This document shows positions 29,913-42,430 of a stretch of DNA of 64,000 nt, one piece after another; within the stretch, counting starts at the first letter, position 1, and each line of letters begins with the position of its first letter. Made by a program: the position numbers and the translations under genes. The notes beneath the pieces are model-generated. The model was given only the letters and a program-made list of their open reading frames with translations. It was not told the origin of the DNA and ran no database searches. This stretch comes from Nematostella vectensis (Eukaryota; Cnidaria; Anthozoa; Actiniaria; Edwardsiidae): assembly GCF_932526225.1 (NCBI RefSeq), contig NC_064042.1, forward strand, positions 12,039,040 to 12,103,039. The letters run 5' to 3'.

Positions 29913-32900
29913 CTAGATACTTATAACCTGTACATCAAGTGAAGAGAGACTTTCTTGTAATACGTTCAGACCACTATTGCACCGCCTCGACACTTCACCG
30001 CCCTTCCCCGCTCCCATGGAAGCCACAGATTCAGATGAATAATCGGACCCATGCGATGAGACACTATCCTCCTCATCGACTAAATGCACCTTTATATACG
30101 ATTCACTCTCGACGACACTTTTACCAGTCTCTCCTGTGAACCATTCGTTCACGGCAGCACTTGGCCCGTTGTTCGGCACATCAGTTGAGAGTTCATCGAA
30201 AGTTGTGAAAGGCGGTCCTTTTAAAGAAAACAATGTCTTCGCGCTCGTCCGGAGGGCATCTGCAGATTGCTTGATACTTGATTTGTGCAATATGCAATCT
30301 TCTTTTTTAAAACTCCCAAGGTTCCATTCATGTTTGCCTTTTCAGTGCATTCCTCATATTCAGCTTCTGCTACGAAGCCCAGGTTGTGGACCTTTAAAGC
30401 CGTCCCTTCAGCTATCTTGTGTTTTCTGCTGTCCTCTTTCAGCTTCGGCCGAACGCTGCTATTGCCTCTCCCGTCACTCCTGTACGACAATGCATTGTGG
30501 TTATTCTTCTCAGTGCTGCGGGTCTCGCGCCCAGTCCCTTGAGTTGACGACGTGTCGTTCTTACCAAAGGGATCCTGTCGAAAGTGCTCAATGGCTCGCC
30601 GGAATCTTGCTGTTCTGCACGCGTAGATGAGTTGGGTTAAGAGCACTGTTGGCAAAAAGAGATAGGAACGCAAGAAATCCAAACCAGGAGTTCTCGCGCT
30701 TAACGTGGTTCTTGGACCAAATAGTATAGCACAATACGGGTAACTCGCGAAGTAGACGACTTGAGAAAGACCGATCGTTTTCACGGCGGCGATTTCGTTA
30801 CGCTTGCGTGCACTCTCCAGATGATTTGCTTTTGAAAGGTCTTTAGTCAGGCATCTTTTCCTTTACAAATAATAATGGCTTTTATTTTAGATTTAGACAA
30901 ATAACAGTCCGACGCACGCTACCGTGGCCACCTTAACAGATTTAATGTAAAACAATCAGGATGTTAGATACTCGCTATCTTATTTTAATAAACCCCATCC
31001 CAATCAATTTGGAAAACGGATGCTCTAGCTTTAAGGTTTGTTCCCTGGGGGAGGGGGGGGGTCCATATAGACAGACGATGGATGATCGTCGAGAATAGCA
31101 ATTTGGGTGTGGTCAACAGCAATTCTTTACCCTAAGAGATACCGTTCGATACCGACATAAAAGCGCTCAATTGACTTGTCGTTTACTTGAAAATAGTCTG
31201 GGCGTTCTAGGGAAACCATTAGAGTGAGGCATCTCTAGGGGATAGCAGAATCAGAAGAATCTATGAACACCCCTTTAAGGAAGAACTTGGTACAGAATTT
31301 GTCGTCCTAGTTTAATGACGGGGTTGGTTTCAATTGGAACTTAGATTTTAGCGGAGCCAGCACGGCCGCAGGCCGCGTGCGGAGCTCCATAGGTATAGAA
31401 ATATTGTATAGCTATGCGACTTGGTTTTGGTGGTCATCGCGCGGGTACCCTGTGTGTCACAATCCATCCAGTCAATCGTGCAACTACCAGGCCCCACTCG
31501 ATCTTACGCTGTTGTGTGTTTTTTACCGCCTCGCTTTGTGCTGCAAAGTTCGTATGTTCACAGAAGAAAGGCAGCTTGAAAATAGTATTTAATGAGAAAA
31601 TAAGCGGATTCAAATGGGCTGAAGTTTTTGAGAAAACATTTGTCTGAAGTACGAGCCGATGGAAATTCCCGCCTTTGCAGCAGCAGCAGCTAAAAAGAAG
31701 ACTAAGAGGAGAGGCTCTACGCTACCATTCTATATTCATTCACGTCTATATCTATGTAAGGTGATCCTGAGAGGAAAAGGCCTTGGATTGATGTCTGTTT
31801 TCAGCTATAAAAATCATTCACTTGTGTTGACGGGTTCCTAGCAGAAAGATCACGGTTTACAACACAAAGCGAACACAACCACTAGGCGACAAACATAAAG
31901 CGACAAAAAAAACACTGCCAAGGTGAGTTTTTGACGATGATTTGCATTTTGAATATGACATTTTTTTTTCATTTATTGTTGTGCTTTTATAATGCTCGTT
32001 TGTTCGCTTTTTTCCCAAAACCAATCGCTCAGACTAAAACACCGTACCAGCTTTAGTATGACGTCAAGATGACATATCAATGTCATCTATCCTTGTTTTG
32101 ATTGGCTAAAATACCATCTACTTGAATTCCGATTGGAATCAAAAAGCCCAAACTGTCGCGATCTCGTACCAGAACAATGAATACAATACACCAAAAACTG
32201 GAAATCGACTCTGCCAGCAGAGTCGACTCTGCCAGCAGAGTCGATTTCCAGTTTTTGGTGTATTGAATTCCGATTGGTTTATAATTTTGGCACTTCAATG
32301 GCTTTTATTCAACTGGCAATCGCCATGAAGATGTTAAATTCGTAAATACTTACTTTCAAGTTCTATAAATTTAGGCGTATATTCCTCACGGTAAGTAAGA
32401 ATTTAACGACAGAAATACGTAGTAGTCTAGCTACTATATCAATGACACTTAGCTTGTTCGATTTATTTGCTGTATTGAAGATACATCAACTTTTTCAACA
32501 TTATCATAAATACTTTACAGTTACAAGATAATTTTTTCATCGAAAATAAAAACCAAAAATGCAACCTATATTTTTTTTGCTCAAGCTTATATTGTCTGTA
32601 TCTTGCATACTATATAATGTGTTTATTTATTTTTATTCAAATAGGTATGGAAAATTAGTAAGGTTATAAATGGGATGATAAAAATATTAATTTGAAAGAA
32701 AAACAAATACCCAAGTTAATTGTTTTCACTTTTATTTAGGTTAAACCAACCCAGGACTACCTGAGGGTCGTGCTTGATGCTAAGGGCTGGAAGACATAAG
32801 AATAGGCAAATGTAGCCGGGCTTTCTTACTTTGATACAGCAGTATAAGTGTAATAGGGTTTTTAGAGCAAGATACTTTGTGTCAATGATACTGTAAATCT

Positions 32901-35788
32901 GTAAAACATTTTTATCAACCTGAAGATAATGAGGAAAGGGGAAATGATAGGAGAGTGCTCAATCAAGTTGTTGCAATACTGTTAAAGTTTTTATCAAAAA
33001 TATAGTCCCAGTTTCTTTTTTCTCTCTCTATTAACTATTTTTATATGCAATTGATAATTATTTGCTGTTTCCCCTCTACACCCTGAATGAATTAAAATAG
33101 GTTAGGTTTGAAATTAGACATTTTCATTTAGCACTAATCAGTAATATCAAGGATTTGTTTTTAATTTGCTTCCCAAGTCAATTTGTTTTCCTTCATTTGA
33201 TTGCATTTAATTTTGTAGTAGCATTAGCATGTGTGGATCCAGCTGCAGGGTTTCTATAAAATAAAATAAACAGCAGGCCACCATGCTAAAGGGTGGGTTC
33301 ACCAATATGTAATGCATGACTGAGGTATATTTGTGGATTTTAATTTCCTTGGTGATGGAGTATCACTAGTAAGTGGCACCTGAAGTGTATCTAACTATGT
33401 CATTTTATATTTGGAATGCTGTTTCATCCATTATTTGTTTCTTTGCAAGGGCAAAGCCGTTCAGAATTTACCTAGTGCTGGTGTAGTAGTGTACATGAAT
33501 GGAACTTCTATAAAAGGTTTTTATTAGGGCAAGGTACTTACTTAATAAATTATATAAAGATAATAACAAACTTGTGCTTTTTCAATAATAAATCTATAAA
33601 GAAAAAAGTTTCATATCAAACCTAAAGGTAATAGGGAAAGGGGAAAATGTTAGGAAAGTGCTCAGTCAAGCTATTATTGCATTTTTTTCATGTATTTTTT
33701 TAAAGTAGATTCACATTTTTTCAAATAGAGTCACATTTCTCCCTTTCAACTCCCCATTGACTTTCTGTTTATTTGTCTATTTATTCCTCTCTACCCCAAA
33801 GATAACTCAATGAACATGGTTTGGTTTGAAATTAAAGAACTTTAAGTAATTTAGTATTTTCCTCCATTGCATTCATTTTTGAGTAGCTAGTATGGGTGGA
33901 TCCAGGGTTTCTAAAAACAACTGGCCAAAGGGTGGGTGCACTAATATGTATTAATTTCAATACATTCTTCTGAATAATCAGTTGCAGTACATGGAAACTA
34001 CAGAATGGCATCTAAATCTTTGAAATGCTGTTACATCCTCAATATATTCTTTACGAGGTCAAAGATTGTTATTATGCTGTTTTGATAAAAAATATGCATA
34101 GTGGAACAAATAAGAATTGACCATTAGACTCTTGAAAAACATTGTCATCAACTAAAGCACCTTGAACTTTGACAGCCTTTCTTACACCAGGATTAGTACT
34201 TTCATACTGCATATTTAATATTATTAAATTAGTGCTTGCCTGAACCATTTGGAGGGGCCAATACAATTCATAATTACATGGCAGTAAAAATTGCTTTTTT
34301 AATCTTATTAAAAACATTCTTTCAATGCTGGCTCCGCTTTTAGGCAGTGCCTAAATCCATATATTACGCTCGTACGAATAGGATGGCGTAACCCTTTCAC
34401 GGCACAAGGGTTAGGTATGTTAAGCACTGGCCCAATCATGTTTATACGGATTTTTCCTTTTTTTTCTATATTCCTACTTTCTTTTTTTTTTTTTTGCGAG
34501 CTTGCGCAAAAACAAAAAAAGGAGACGCCTACGCGTAAGTTAGTAAACATGTTTTCCTCTTCTCGATTAAGCCACAATTAAATAAAGCAAAATATCGACG
34601 ATATGACCCTTAAGAACCAGGTTGGCGATTACCAAACACACATTTCGAACCAGCTCATGAACGAGTGAAAGTAGTAAATATTCTTATACAAGGAAATGAA
34701 GCGCCCCTTCTGCTTTTTCACCCTGAGTGATCCAGGCTCACAAATAACAGATGTCAAGTAGACAAATTAAGAAGCGAAAATTAAGACAAGAGCTTGAAAA
34801 ACATCTTTGGTGGCTTTATTTTTTCGTTGTTTTTGGCTTGTTTATTTATTCGCTGTATCGTATGTCATTTATATTATTCATTGTAATGCGCCTAGTTATA
34901 AGTGAATACTTATACATAGGGGAATTGAAAAGGATAGATTAAAAGGCACGGGTTACACGGGAAAATACAGTATTAAAGCCTTTTCCTTTGTTGTTGTTTC
35001 GCTTGCTCTTACTTGCCAACTTAAACTGAGGGAATCGGCTTCAAATGTCCTATAAATCTAGCCATTCTTACCTTAGACTCGGTGCCGATAACCAAACAAG
35101 TTTTTGCGGCGACCCCCCAATTCAACAACATCATCAGCGGGAATACGGCCATTGAAACATACCGACCCCGGCGATCAAAGTGGACCGGACTATACTCGTG
35201 AACTGGTCTGTCTTCCAAATCCACATCCCAAATTCCAGCCAGTCCAACAACAGCAATGAGCAAACTCAAAGTCCACACGAAGGTGATCCCTTTAACTGCT
35301 TTGCCTTTGCTCTTCCGTGCCCCATACTGGAGGCCCCAATGAATCGCACAAAGTTTATCCAGCATTTGGATCGTCAAGGAGAAGATATTAAGCATCGAGA
35401 AAAACAGGTGGATAGTGAAGACGGGGATGGCGAGGTCTCGGCCGACAAATCCTGTTTCAAGGCGAAGTATATATGTACATATAAGCCCTGGCGTATTGCA
35501 TAGAACATGGAGTATATCAACCACAGCTGTATTCAGGAGGAGTATGTTTGGAACGGTTTGCAAGGACTTGAATCGACGAACTAGTAATACAATCACTCCG
35601 TTGCCTGATAGTGTGGAGTAGAATAACGATTGTTGTCAAAATGAGTTAAATCGCTATCACAAAACTCATACTAATCTCCTTGAATCCTGAAATTGTATGA
35701 CATACTCACTTAGAAAGAGATTCACAAACAACCTTGCAAACTGAAAACTTTCATATTTGGATCCAGTGACGATTTGTTGAACAATAGC
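29913..35788 (-). CDS. Atypical rhodopsin-like GPCR, at least three exons
   Basis: Exon 35788-35710 (QFARLFVNLFL, start of TM1) joins in phase to 35604-35072, which encodes NGVIVLLVRRF (TM1), LLLNTAVVDILHVL (TM2), TM3, TM4 and TM5, ending GTESK before donor GTAAGA. About 4.2 kb later the minus strand from about 30870 encodes ARKRNEIAAVKTIGLSQ and TM6 (YFASYPYC), TM7 (LLTQLIYACRTARFRRA) and a long Ser-rich tail. The TM5-TM6 junction phase was not resolved, so a small exon may be missing, and the first exon was not found. It is atypical: DRY is replaced by DKL, the NPxxY Asn-Pro by TQ, CWxP is absent, and the usual TM3 Cys is not seen. The tail frame ending at 30221 overlaps a better-looking acidic Ser-rich frame ending at 29913. 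An A6 run near 30300 is where the frame changes. Orphan; ligand unknown. Confidence 0.6.
32184..32265. repeat. 82-bp near-perfect palindrome
   Basis: CAATACACCAAAAACTGG (32184) to its reverse complement at 32248-32265, with nested GCAGAGTCGACTCTGC at the centre. Only a few central bases fail to pair. It is flanked by direct copies of TTGAATTCCGATTGG (32122 and 32263). A looser copy is at 55404-55522. It lies in the large GPCR intron. Confidence 0.85.
32830..34050. repeat. Diverged ~650-bp direct duplication
   Basis: Segment 32830-33440 is repeated as 33510-34050. Shared landmarks in the same order are GGGAAAGGGGAAA, GTGCTCA(A/G)TCAAG, TTTGAAATTA, GGTGGATCCAG/GTGTGGATCCAG, AAGGGTGGGT and TTGAAATGCTGTT/TTGGAATGCTGTT. 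Non-coding. It could be two adjacent copies of one unknown transposon. It lies in the GPCR intron region, where no other gene was seen. Confidence 0.65.
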
Positions 35789-36885
35789 CTGTTAGGAAAA
35801 TCAAGCAAAAATTGTCTCTGAGGACAATATAGCTTTGATTAACGGAATGCTGTAATGTTTGAAGGCTTTCGTTTTTCCTGTAGATCCGCTGGAATTGTCT
35901 CTCGTTGTTCAGTAGTATTTTTTTTCTTTATGGGTCATCAAGAAAACGTGCAATGTTAGGTTTGCTTATAAAAAGGCATGTGCTTAGTTCTCAGCTTTGC
36001 AAATTTGGTTATAGGCGGGTCCACTCATCATAAAAACGATCCAGCGGTGAATAAACTTTTGTGGATACGCAGGCGCATATACCCAGATTGGTTGAGGTGG
36101 ATTGAAGCGCCTTATTAGGGGGCGTGTCCGATATATTGCTGTCAGCTCTTATTGCGGACACTCTACTAATTCGAACACGCTATTGGCGTGACCTTGTTAT
36201 TAAGGACACAGAAGATAAATCCCTGAGAAACCGTCGCCCGACAGACGGAAGCTGAATACAGCGTCTAAAACATTCCGAATTACCACAAATAATGTTGGAC
36301 GTGTATTTAGAAAAAGGAAAACAATAAAAGCGGATGGAAAATGAAAACAATATACAGTTTTAGTTGATCGAAAGGGACTTGAAATAGAGTCTTTATATCA
36401 AAGGATAAATCTACAGAAATGGAAACGGATGAAGAAATAATGGCAATTTCATTTGAATATATTTGCACATGACTATTATATACTTATATAATTCTGATAG
36501 AAAATATAAATACTAAGGTGACACTCATGGAGAGCTACGTGTTCCCGTTATTACGTTGTTAGGGCATATATCATCAACAACGACGTTCGAACGCAGAACG
36601 CACCTAGTGCTAAAGATAAGACCACTTTAGGATCAATTCTAGTATGATTTTAGGATTACCCTAAAATAGTTTGCCGTTATGCTTGCATATGCGAGGTATC
36701 TTTGATATATTTTTGGCTTAAATACTGGCTTTGGCACACAGAGGCATGATGGGTATGGGCGTAGGAGCTCATAGCAAAATCCTGGCATTCAGTTAGTTTG
36801 CACTTCGAAACATAAGACTGCGTATCCCCTCGTAAAAATCTGGCTAGGCTAGATGCCCAGAGAAAATCACTTTCACTGAAAATAC

Positions 36886-37021
36886 CAGGCACGTACCCAG
36901 AATTGGCTAAGGTGGGTGGGGAGGGGGGGGGGGGTTCGCAGTCATATATAAAGATCCCTTTATAGCAAATGACCGGTTTTTGGCGGCAAAGAGTTGGTGC
37001 GCGCACCTGTGTTCGCGCCTG
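36886..37021. mobile_element. CAGGCGCG MITE, copy 1
   Basis: Starts CAGGCACGTACCCAGAATTGG and ends GTTCGCGCCTG, which are inverted termini. Internally it has a G run, then CGCAGTCATA and AAATGACC. About 136 bp. Related copies are at 38470-38607 and 63193-63310. Confidence 0.7.
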
Positions 37022-37055
37022 AATGCACCCAGCTATTTTTCCTTCAACTGACTCA

Positions 37056-37310
37056 TTAATGCTGCATTGTCACCAGTTTACTTCCGGTCGATTACGTAAC
37101 AATATCCCGATGATTTTTAACGGGGAACGCAAAAAATATTTCAAAATATTGAAAGCAGTGTGTTTATTGGAAGTTTCTTTAAGGATGTGATTGATAATTT
37201 AGAGCGGATGGCCTGTTTAATATCTCGGATTTTAATAGATTCTTTTGTCTTTTAACGGTTGAGGTTTTCGTCGGACCTCCGGAAGTAAACTGGTGACAAT
37301 GCGGCTTTAA
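37056..37310. mobile_element. TTAA-flanked MITE, copy 3
   Basis: Intact copy of the 6121-6376 family in opposite orientation, with termini ATTGTCACCAGTTTACTTCC and its complement, and TTAA on each side. It lies between the GPCR and voltage-sensor genes. Apart from this and copy 1 of the CAGGCGCG family, 35789-37948 holds nothing recognised. Confidence 0.82.
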
Positions 37311-37948
37311 TGCTGCGAGCTGTTCTTTGGTCCCATAGCACGCAGCCAATTAATACAGGACCCCCTAACATATGACATTATCCCCTGCCGTCTACCTTAC
37401 GAGAGTTTATGTACTAGTATTCTGCCTTTATGTTCTTATGCACCAGGACAATCGACGAATCACAACTATGTATAATGTAGATCCGAGAAGCTATTTAACA
37501 GATCACTTCTTCAAGTCAACTCTCTTTTTGTTTTCTGTTTTCGCTCCCTCGCCTCCGGTGTAGTTGGCATGGTCAGTAAGTTATGTTCTACAGGCGCACG
37601 ATAATTGTGTTATAGGATTTTGGAATGTGCTACCCTCGCCCGACGACATAAACCGCTATACTTGGCACATTTATGAGCAGCAAGGGACATGTGGTTTGAA
37701 AAAAGTATAAAAAACAACAGCAATACCCGTAGCTGCATAGACCTCCCTTTCTTCTCTGTGATCCCTTTCCGGTCAAGTGGTTCTGATTGTCCCGGCGTTG
37801 TTACCAACGCCGTTTTTAACAAACGCAAATAATGATACCCATTTCAGCGAGTTTTACAAAATGATCTCCTGGTGAAATAACTCTAATCTTGTTGATGTAG
37901 TTGACCCGTAGACGCATTCTTCCTAGTCCCAATAGTCACTCTTCTTCG

Positions 37949-40900
37949 CTATTTATCTTGTTTTCTCTGGGATTCCATTCGGTCAATTTCTTCTTGAACG
38001 CAAGACATATCTGCAAAATGCGAGAGGAGGGTGGTTTCATTGTATTCAAACTTGCCAAATAAAGACCGAATATCATTCATAACTGTCTAGGGGGGTGGGG
38101 TGGGGGGGGGGGGGGAGGAGGAAAGGAGAGGAAACACCCCGAACTGGGCGGAAGATCATACCGTTAAGAACAGGGATCATTCTCCATAGTCGAAGTACGA
38201 CAACCATGTGCAAGTACTTGGGGTATACGGCATCTATTCGTCTGTAATTTTAATATAAGAATAATATCACACTAAAGTTTAAGCGGGCTAATCAGCGTAC
38301 CCTAGTAGGACGATTATGACTTCTAATTACCCGAACCCTTGGGGCAATCCGAACCCTCGACAACTCAAACTAAAAACAATTTCAATTTGATCGCTTCATA
38401 GATTAAATGTATTCTACATTTCTGGGTGGGTGGGCGGGTGAGTGAGTGGGTGGGTGGGTGAGTGGTCCTCAGACGCTTACCTAGGATTGGCTTAGAAGGG
38501 GGGGGGGGTGCGCAGTCAAAGGTATCATATGGAAAAAGCATATATTTGAAGATTTCTTAATAAGAAATGACCCACTATTTGCCCGCAAAGGGGTGTGTGC
38601 GCGCGCACGCTGCTGTGGACGAGCCTGGCCCTTGGCGTTGTTTTGGTTATTCAAAGATGGATTTCGCTTACCTGAAGGCGTTTGTCAGCGCAGCTTCTGC
38701 GATGAAGTAGAAAATGACGAGAATACAATCAAACAACTAAAAAAAACATATCGAGGTGAGTGTATAAAATTAAAAGTAATGGGCTTTTACAATGCGACCA
38801 ACGCCACCTTAGCCACTTTGACAGTTTGTGAAGTAAGCCAATAAGGATGCGAGAAACACGTTATTTGATACGAAGCGCGCTACCGTGGTCACCTTGACAG
38901 TTTGTGAAGTAAGCAAATAAGGATGCGAGAAATACCTTATATGATACGAAGCGCGCTACCGTGGTCACCTTGACAGTTTGTGAAGTAAGCCAATAAGGAT
39001 TTGATACGAAGCGCGTATCAGAAGCGCGTCACAGTTTTGTGAAGAAAGCTGGTAAGCAGGTCTGCCCAATCTATTAGATGTGATTTACCTCTAATTTGTC
39101 CGTAAAAATCTCTTTTCCAAGAGCCAGGATCTTAAGGCATACCTAAATACACCAAATTGGTTGAAGTTAGGGGGATGAAAGATATTCGCATGAAAATGTA
39201 CGTTGTACAACAATAAGACATATTTTTTATTCATACTCCAGTTATGGCCCGCCACAGGGGCAACTACAGTCAAATGTGTTTTTGAACATTGTTTGTTTTT
39301 GAACGTTGGGCGTGGCGTAAGAGGGGATAACAGGGAAAGCAACTCGTTTTCATCTCACCTCAAGCAAATAAAAAAATAGTACTCCAAAGCATATCCATTG
39401 AAAAATATAAAAAGAAGATTCATTTCCTCGACCTGGTGAAAAAAATGTAAATTAGTTAATAAAATACAATTAAGCAATGATGTAATGCACATCAGCTGGA
39501 GAACAAACGACTGGGGCTAATTTTTTCGGTGTTCCATATAGCCCCAGTAGAATGTAACATTGACCCACATAGGAGTAACAAGGCGATCAAACCAAAGCCA
39601 GGTTAAAAATCTTTCCAATAGATTAGAGTTGATTTGTGTCGACTTTGAAACCAGCCTTTACTCTAGATTAATCACTTGTTTAGATGTATTACTGAAATTG
39701 AGTGGAATCGCCTTAACTTAACCTGAACTATTATAAAGGGTATCGGATAAGACTAACTCGCACCCATAATTGTAAACAATTGTTGTGGTTGATGCTGTTC
39801 AAAGAAGTACCCACCATATAGGATATAAGATTTCAAAATCTTGATTAGAATGAATTATACTATATCAATTATCAATAACTCCATACCATCAATGGCGCCA
39901 TAGTCTTCTAGTAAAACAAGCGCTATCAGGCCCACGTCGAGAACAATTAGTATGACAAGAGACAAGTGAGAGTTTCGGTGAAATAATAGCGGTATAAGAA
40001 CTTCGCGAGTTGCCGACCAGCAGCACTGATGAATAAAGGAAATCAGTAAGATTCGAAAAGATATAAAGACAAATGGCTTTTGACAGCCGCTTCTGGTACA
40101 CTATCCAGCTGAAAATCGATGGTACCGGCATAAATGCGGGTTAATTACGTTTGTTTAAAAAAAACCTCCCTCTACACTATCATTTATTTTTATATTACTG
40201 CTTCTGCTAGAAAATAATGTGTTTTTTCCGGTTTTAAAATCATAGGTAGGGATCTGACAATAAGCAAAAGAATTTACCTCGAACCCATTGCAAATCTTCG
40301 ACTTGAGTAGGGACCAAATCCTTAAAATAAACTATGAAAAAAAAGTTAAAAAATATTGCAAAAAAAAGAGATAATACAATTTGAAGGAGACAGAAATGGG
40401 CTCACCTTGAACACCAGGAAAAAAAGATAGTTGAACTTTGAGTACTGAGTGCACCTATCAAGCGCGAGTTTTTCGTTTTTCTCCTCTGAAAAAAGATAAA
40501 AGGATAAGTTTTGAATGTCAAGCGCATTAAATGATATTCGTTGTGAGTATCTATTCTCTCATTTCTAAAGCTTATATTGCCATTTTCTATGGATATTACT
40601 AATATCCCACAGTCACTGGGTCAATTGATAGCCTCGCGCAAATGGTCAATTTGTGACCAAAGAATGTTAAAACTACTGTGCACATATGTGCACAAGCGAG
40701 TTGCACTAACACATCACGTGACATTTAATATGCCAAACTCTCGCGGCTATTTAGCGGCAAAATAACAACAACGACAAGCAGTCTATTTAGCGCTTAACCC
40801 AAAAGACTTTCTTTGTCAAAGGGCTTATCTTCATTGGAAGATTTTATTTTTTCGCCGTTCTCTCTAGTGACGGCGCAACCATTTTTTGGCTTAAATTCAT

Positions 40901-42430
40901 CACTCAGAAAGTCACGTGACTTCTTAGTGCAAGTCGTCTTGTTCACAGTAAAATAGTATTGATCTCCTGCTTATATGGATTCAATTCCAGCACGTACGTT
41001 CATCAGCGCAATTTCCCATTATCATTTTTATACCTCTGTCGAATTTCCTTTGGCTTCTATTCATAAACAAAAAAACTGATAAAAGCATGTTTATACACCT
41101 TCGCCTGCATGTTCTTAAACTGATCTCGCTGTTAATTGTGCATCTGTGACCAGCACCTAAAAGTACCTTCTTTCTTCGTCTGGTGTATTTCCTCCTGTGT
41201 CGTCTTATTTGCGTCTCGCTCGTGGAACGCCTTGTCGATCTTATCATCCACTCGAGTCCAGAACGACTCGACCAAATTCTCCACGTAATCAGTTGAGAAT
41301 AATTCTTCCCCGTCAGGGGTGTGGACGGGGGTGTCGTTAATGGTTGTAGCCGATTCATCAATGAAGCTTCCATCGGAATATTGTCGACTGAAAATAAGTG
41401 AAATGAAAGCGAATTTCAAGGGGGACTGTGTTAGAGAAAGTGTTTAACTGTTTAAGGAAAAGCTAACAATAAATTTTTCACAAACTTAGTTTTTTTGCAA
41501 AATGAGAGAACTGCCTCTTCCGTTATAGGCAATGCATGGTTTTAATGCTTTTAAACACATAATTTTGCAATTTGCTAGCAACAAACGAGTAGGTGACAGG
41601 GTCGAGAATACTGAAGCGAAGGTTTTGCGATTATTTGGTTTGACAAAATAATGTTTAGGTAGGTCTGAGAAGCGTTAAACAGGAAATTCGATGGGTAAGT
41701 GATTGCCACATCCACACCGGTGAAATTAGTTAGAAATGAAAATAAATTTGTCAAATACTCTTGTACTTTCTCAGGAACGATGAACATTAACAAAAATGAT
41801 TTTTTCTTGAGACCTTGCATAAATCAACCTTTCGAAAGTATGATTGGAAAAAAATATATAAACATTTTTATGGTATTTCTCAGGCTGTGGCAATACTACT
41901 AGTAAGTTTGTTGTGTTTTGACATAAAGCTCTGCCTTTTCGACTTCCATCTCGGAGTTTCTCACTAAAAGAGTCGTTAAGGCAGTGACAATATTTTATCA
42001 CATAAACAATTAAAAATATATAACATGAAAATGTGTGATTTTTCCGAACAATAATCAAAACATACCATAGCAAAGTATTCAAAGTTTTGCAAGTTTTCAA
42101 ATCTAATACAGGTTCTTTTAAAGAGCTGGTTGTTTTCTTTTTTGTTTCTCTCAAAGTGACGAACACGAAATGCTGTTTTTTTTCAACGTTTTTGTCCTGT
42201 GCGCAAATTAATATTCCCACCTAAAATGTGATTCATCTGGGAAATTCTCCTTTTTCAGTTGACCATTTGCATTTTTTTCAGCTTCTTTACTTTGATTTAC
42301 ATAGCTAAATACAGGAAATTAGAGAAATAAGCAAATTTACTAGCCTTCAAGATCAAAGACCACTCACAATGAACAAGCAGTGACAACATTTATCCTACCT
42401 GTCGAATTTCTTGTCGGAGTTTCTATTCAT
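37949..42430 (-). CDS. HVCN1-like: Hv1-like voltage-sensor protein, 11 exons
   Basis: Exons in transcript order: 42430-42399, 42304-42221, 41387-41167, 40485-40406, 40320-40278, 40000-39887, 39432-39359, 39142-39089, 38736-38672, 38241-38162, 38010-37949; all phases agree, 302 residues. S1 HLSLVILIVLDVGLIALVLL keeps the selectivity Asp (human D112). S2 ends LLEVCLKIL, keeping the Glu and Lys of the EIIFK motif (E153, K157). S3 ELFDCILVIFYFIAEA keeps D174 and has Glu for D185. S4 VVVLRLWRMIPVLN keeps R1, R2, the Trp between them and N214, but R3 is Pro. A short charged C-terminal helix follows. Hv1 channels conduct H+ and work as coiled-coil dimers. This protein has a short tail, so dimerisation is uncertain. 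TMEM266 (Hv1-related) is the alternative. The S1 exon acceptor is weak; a better acceptor at 40021 would be out of frame. Confidence 0.82.
38470..38607. mobile_element. CAGGCGCG MITE, copy 2
   Basis: CAGACGCTTACCTAGGATTGG, a G run, GTGCGCAGTCAAAGGTATCA, AAGAAATGACCCACTAT and a terminal GCGCGCGCAC. It shares long words with 63193-63310. In the intron between the S3 and S4 exons. Preceded at 38420-38462 by a short GGGT/GAGT repeat. Confidence 0.65.
38795..39050. repeat. ~75-bp tandem repeat, about 3.5 copies
   Basis: The unit includes CCTTGACAGTTTGTGAAGTA, AAGGATGCGAGAAA and TACGAAGCGCGCTACCGTGG. It lies in the intron between the S2 and S3 exons of the voltage-sensor gene. A single related piece (CGCTACCGTGGCCACCTTAA) is at about 30917. 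Confidence 0.8.

Noticed and set aside
31659-31841. 60-residue frame with an alanine/lysine start
   Set aside because: Short, no domain or splice context, located in the GPCR intron region; no evidence of a gene.
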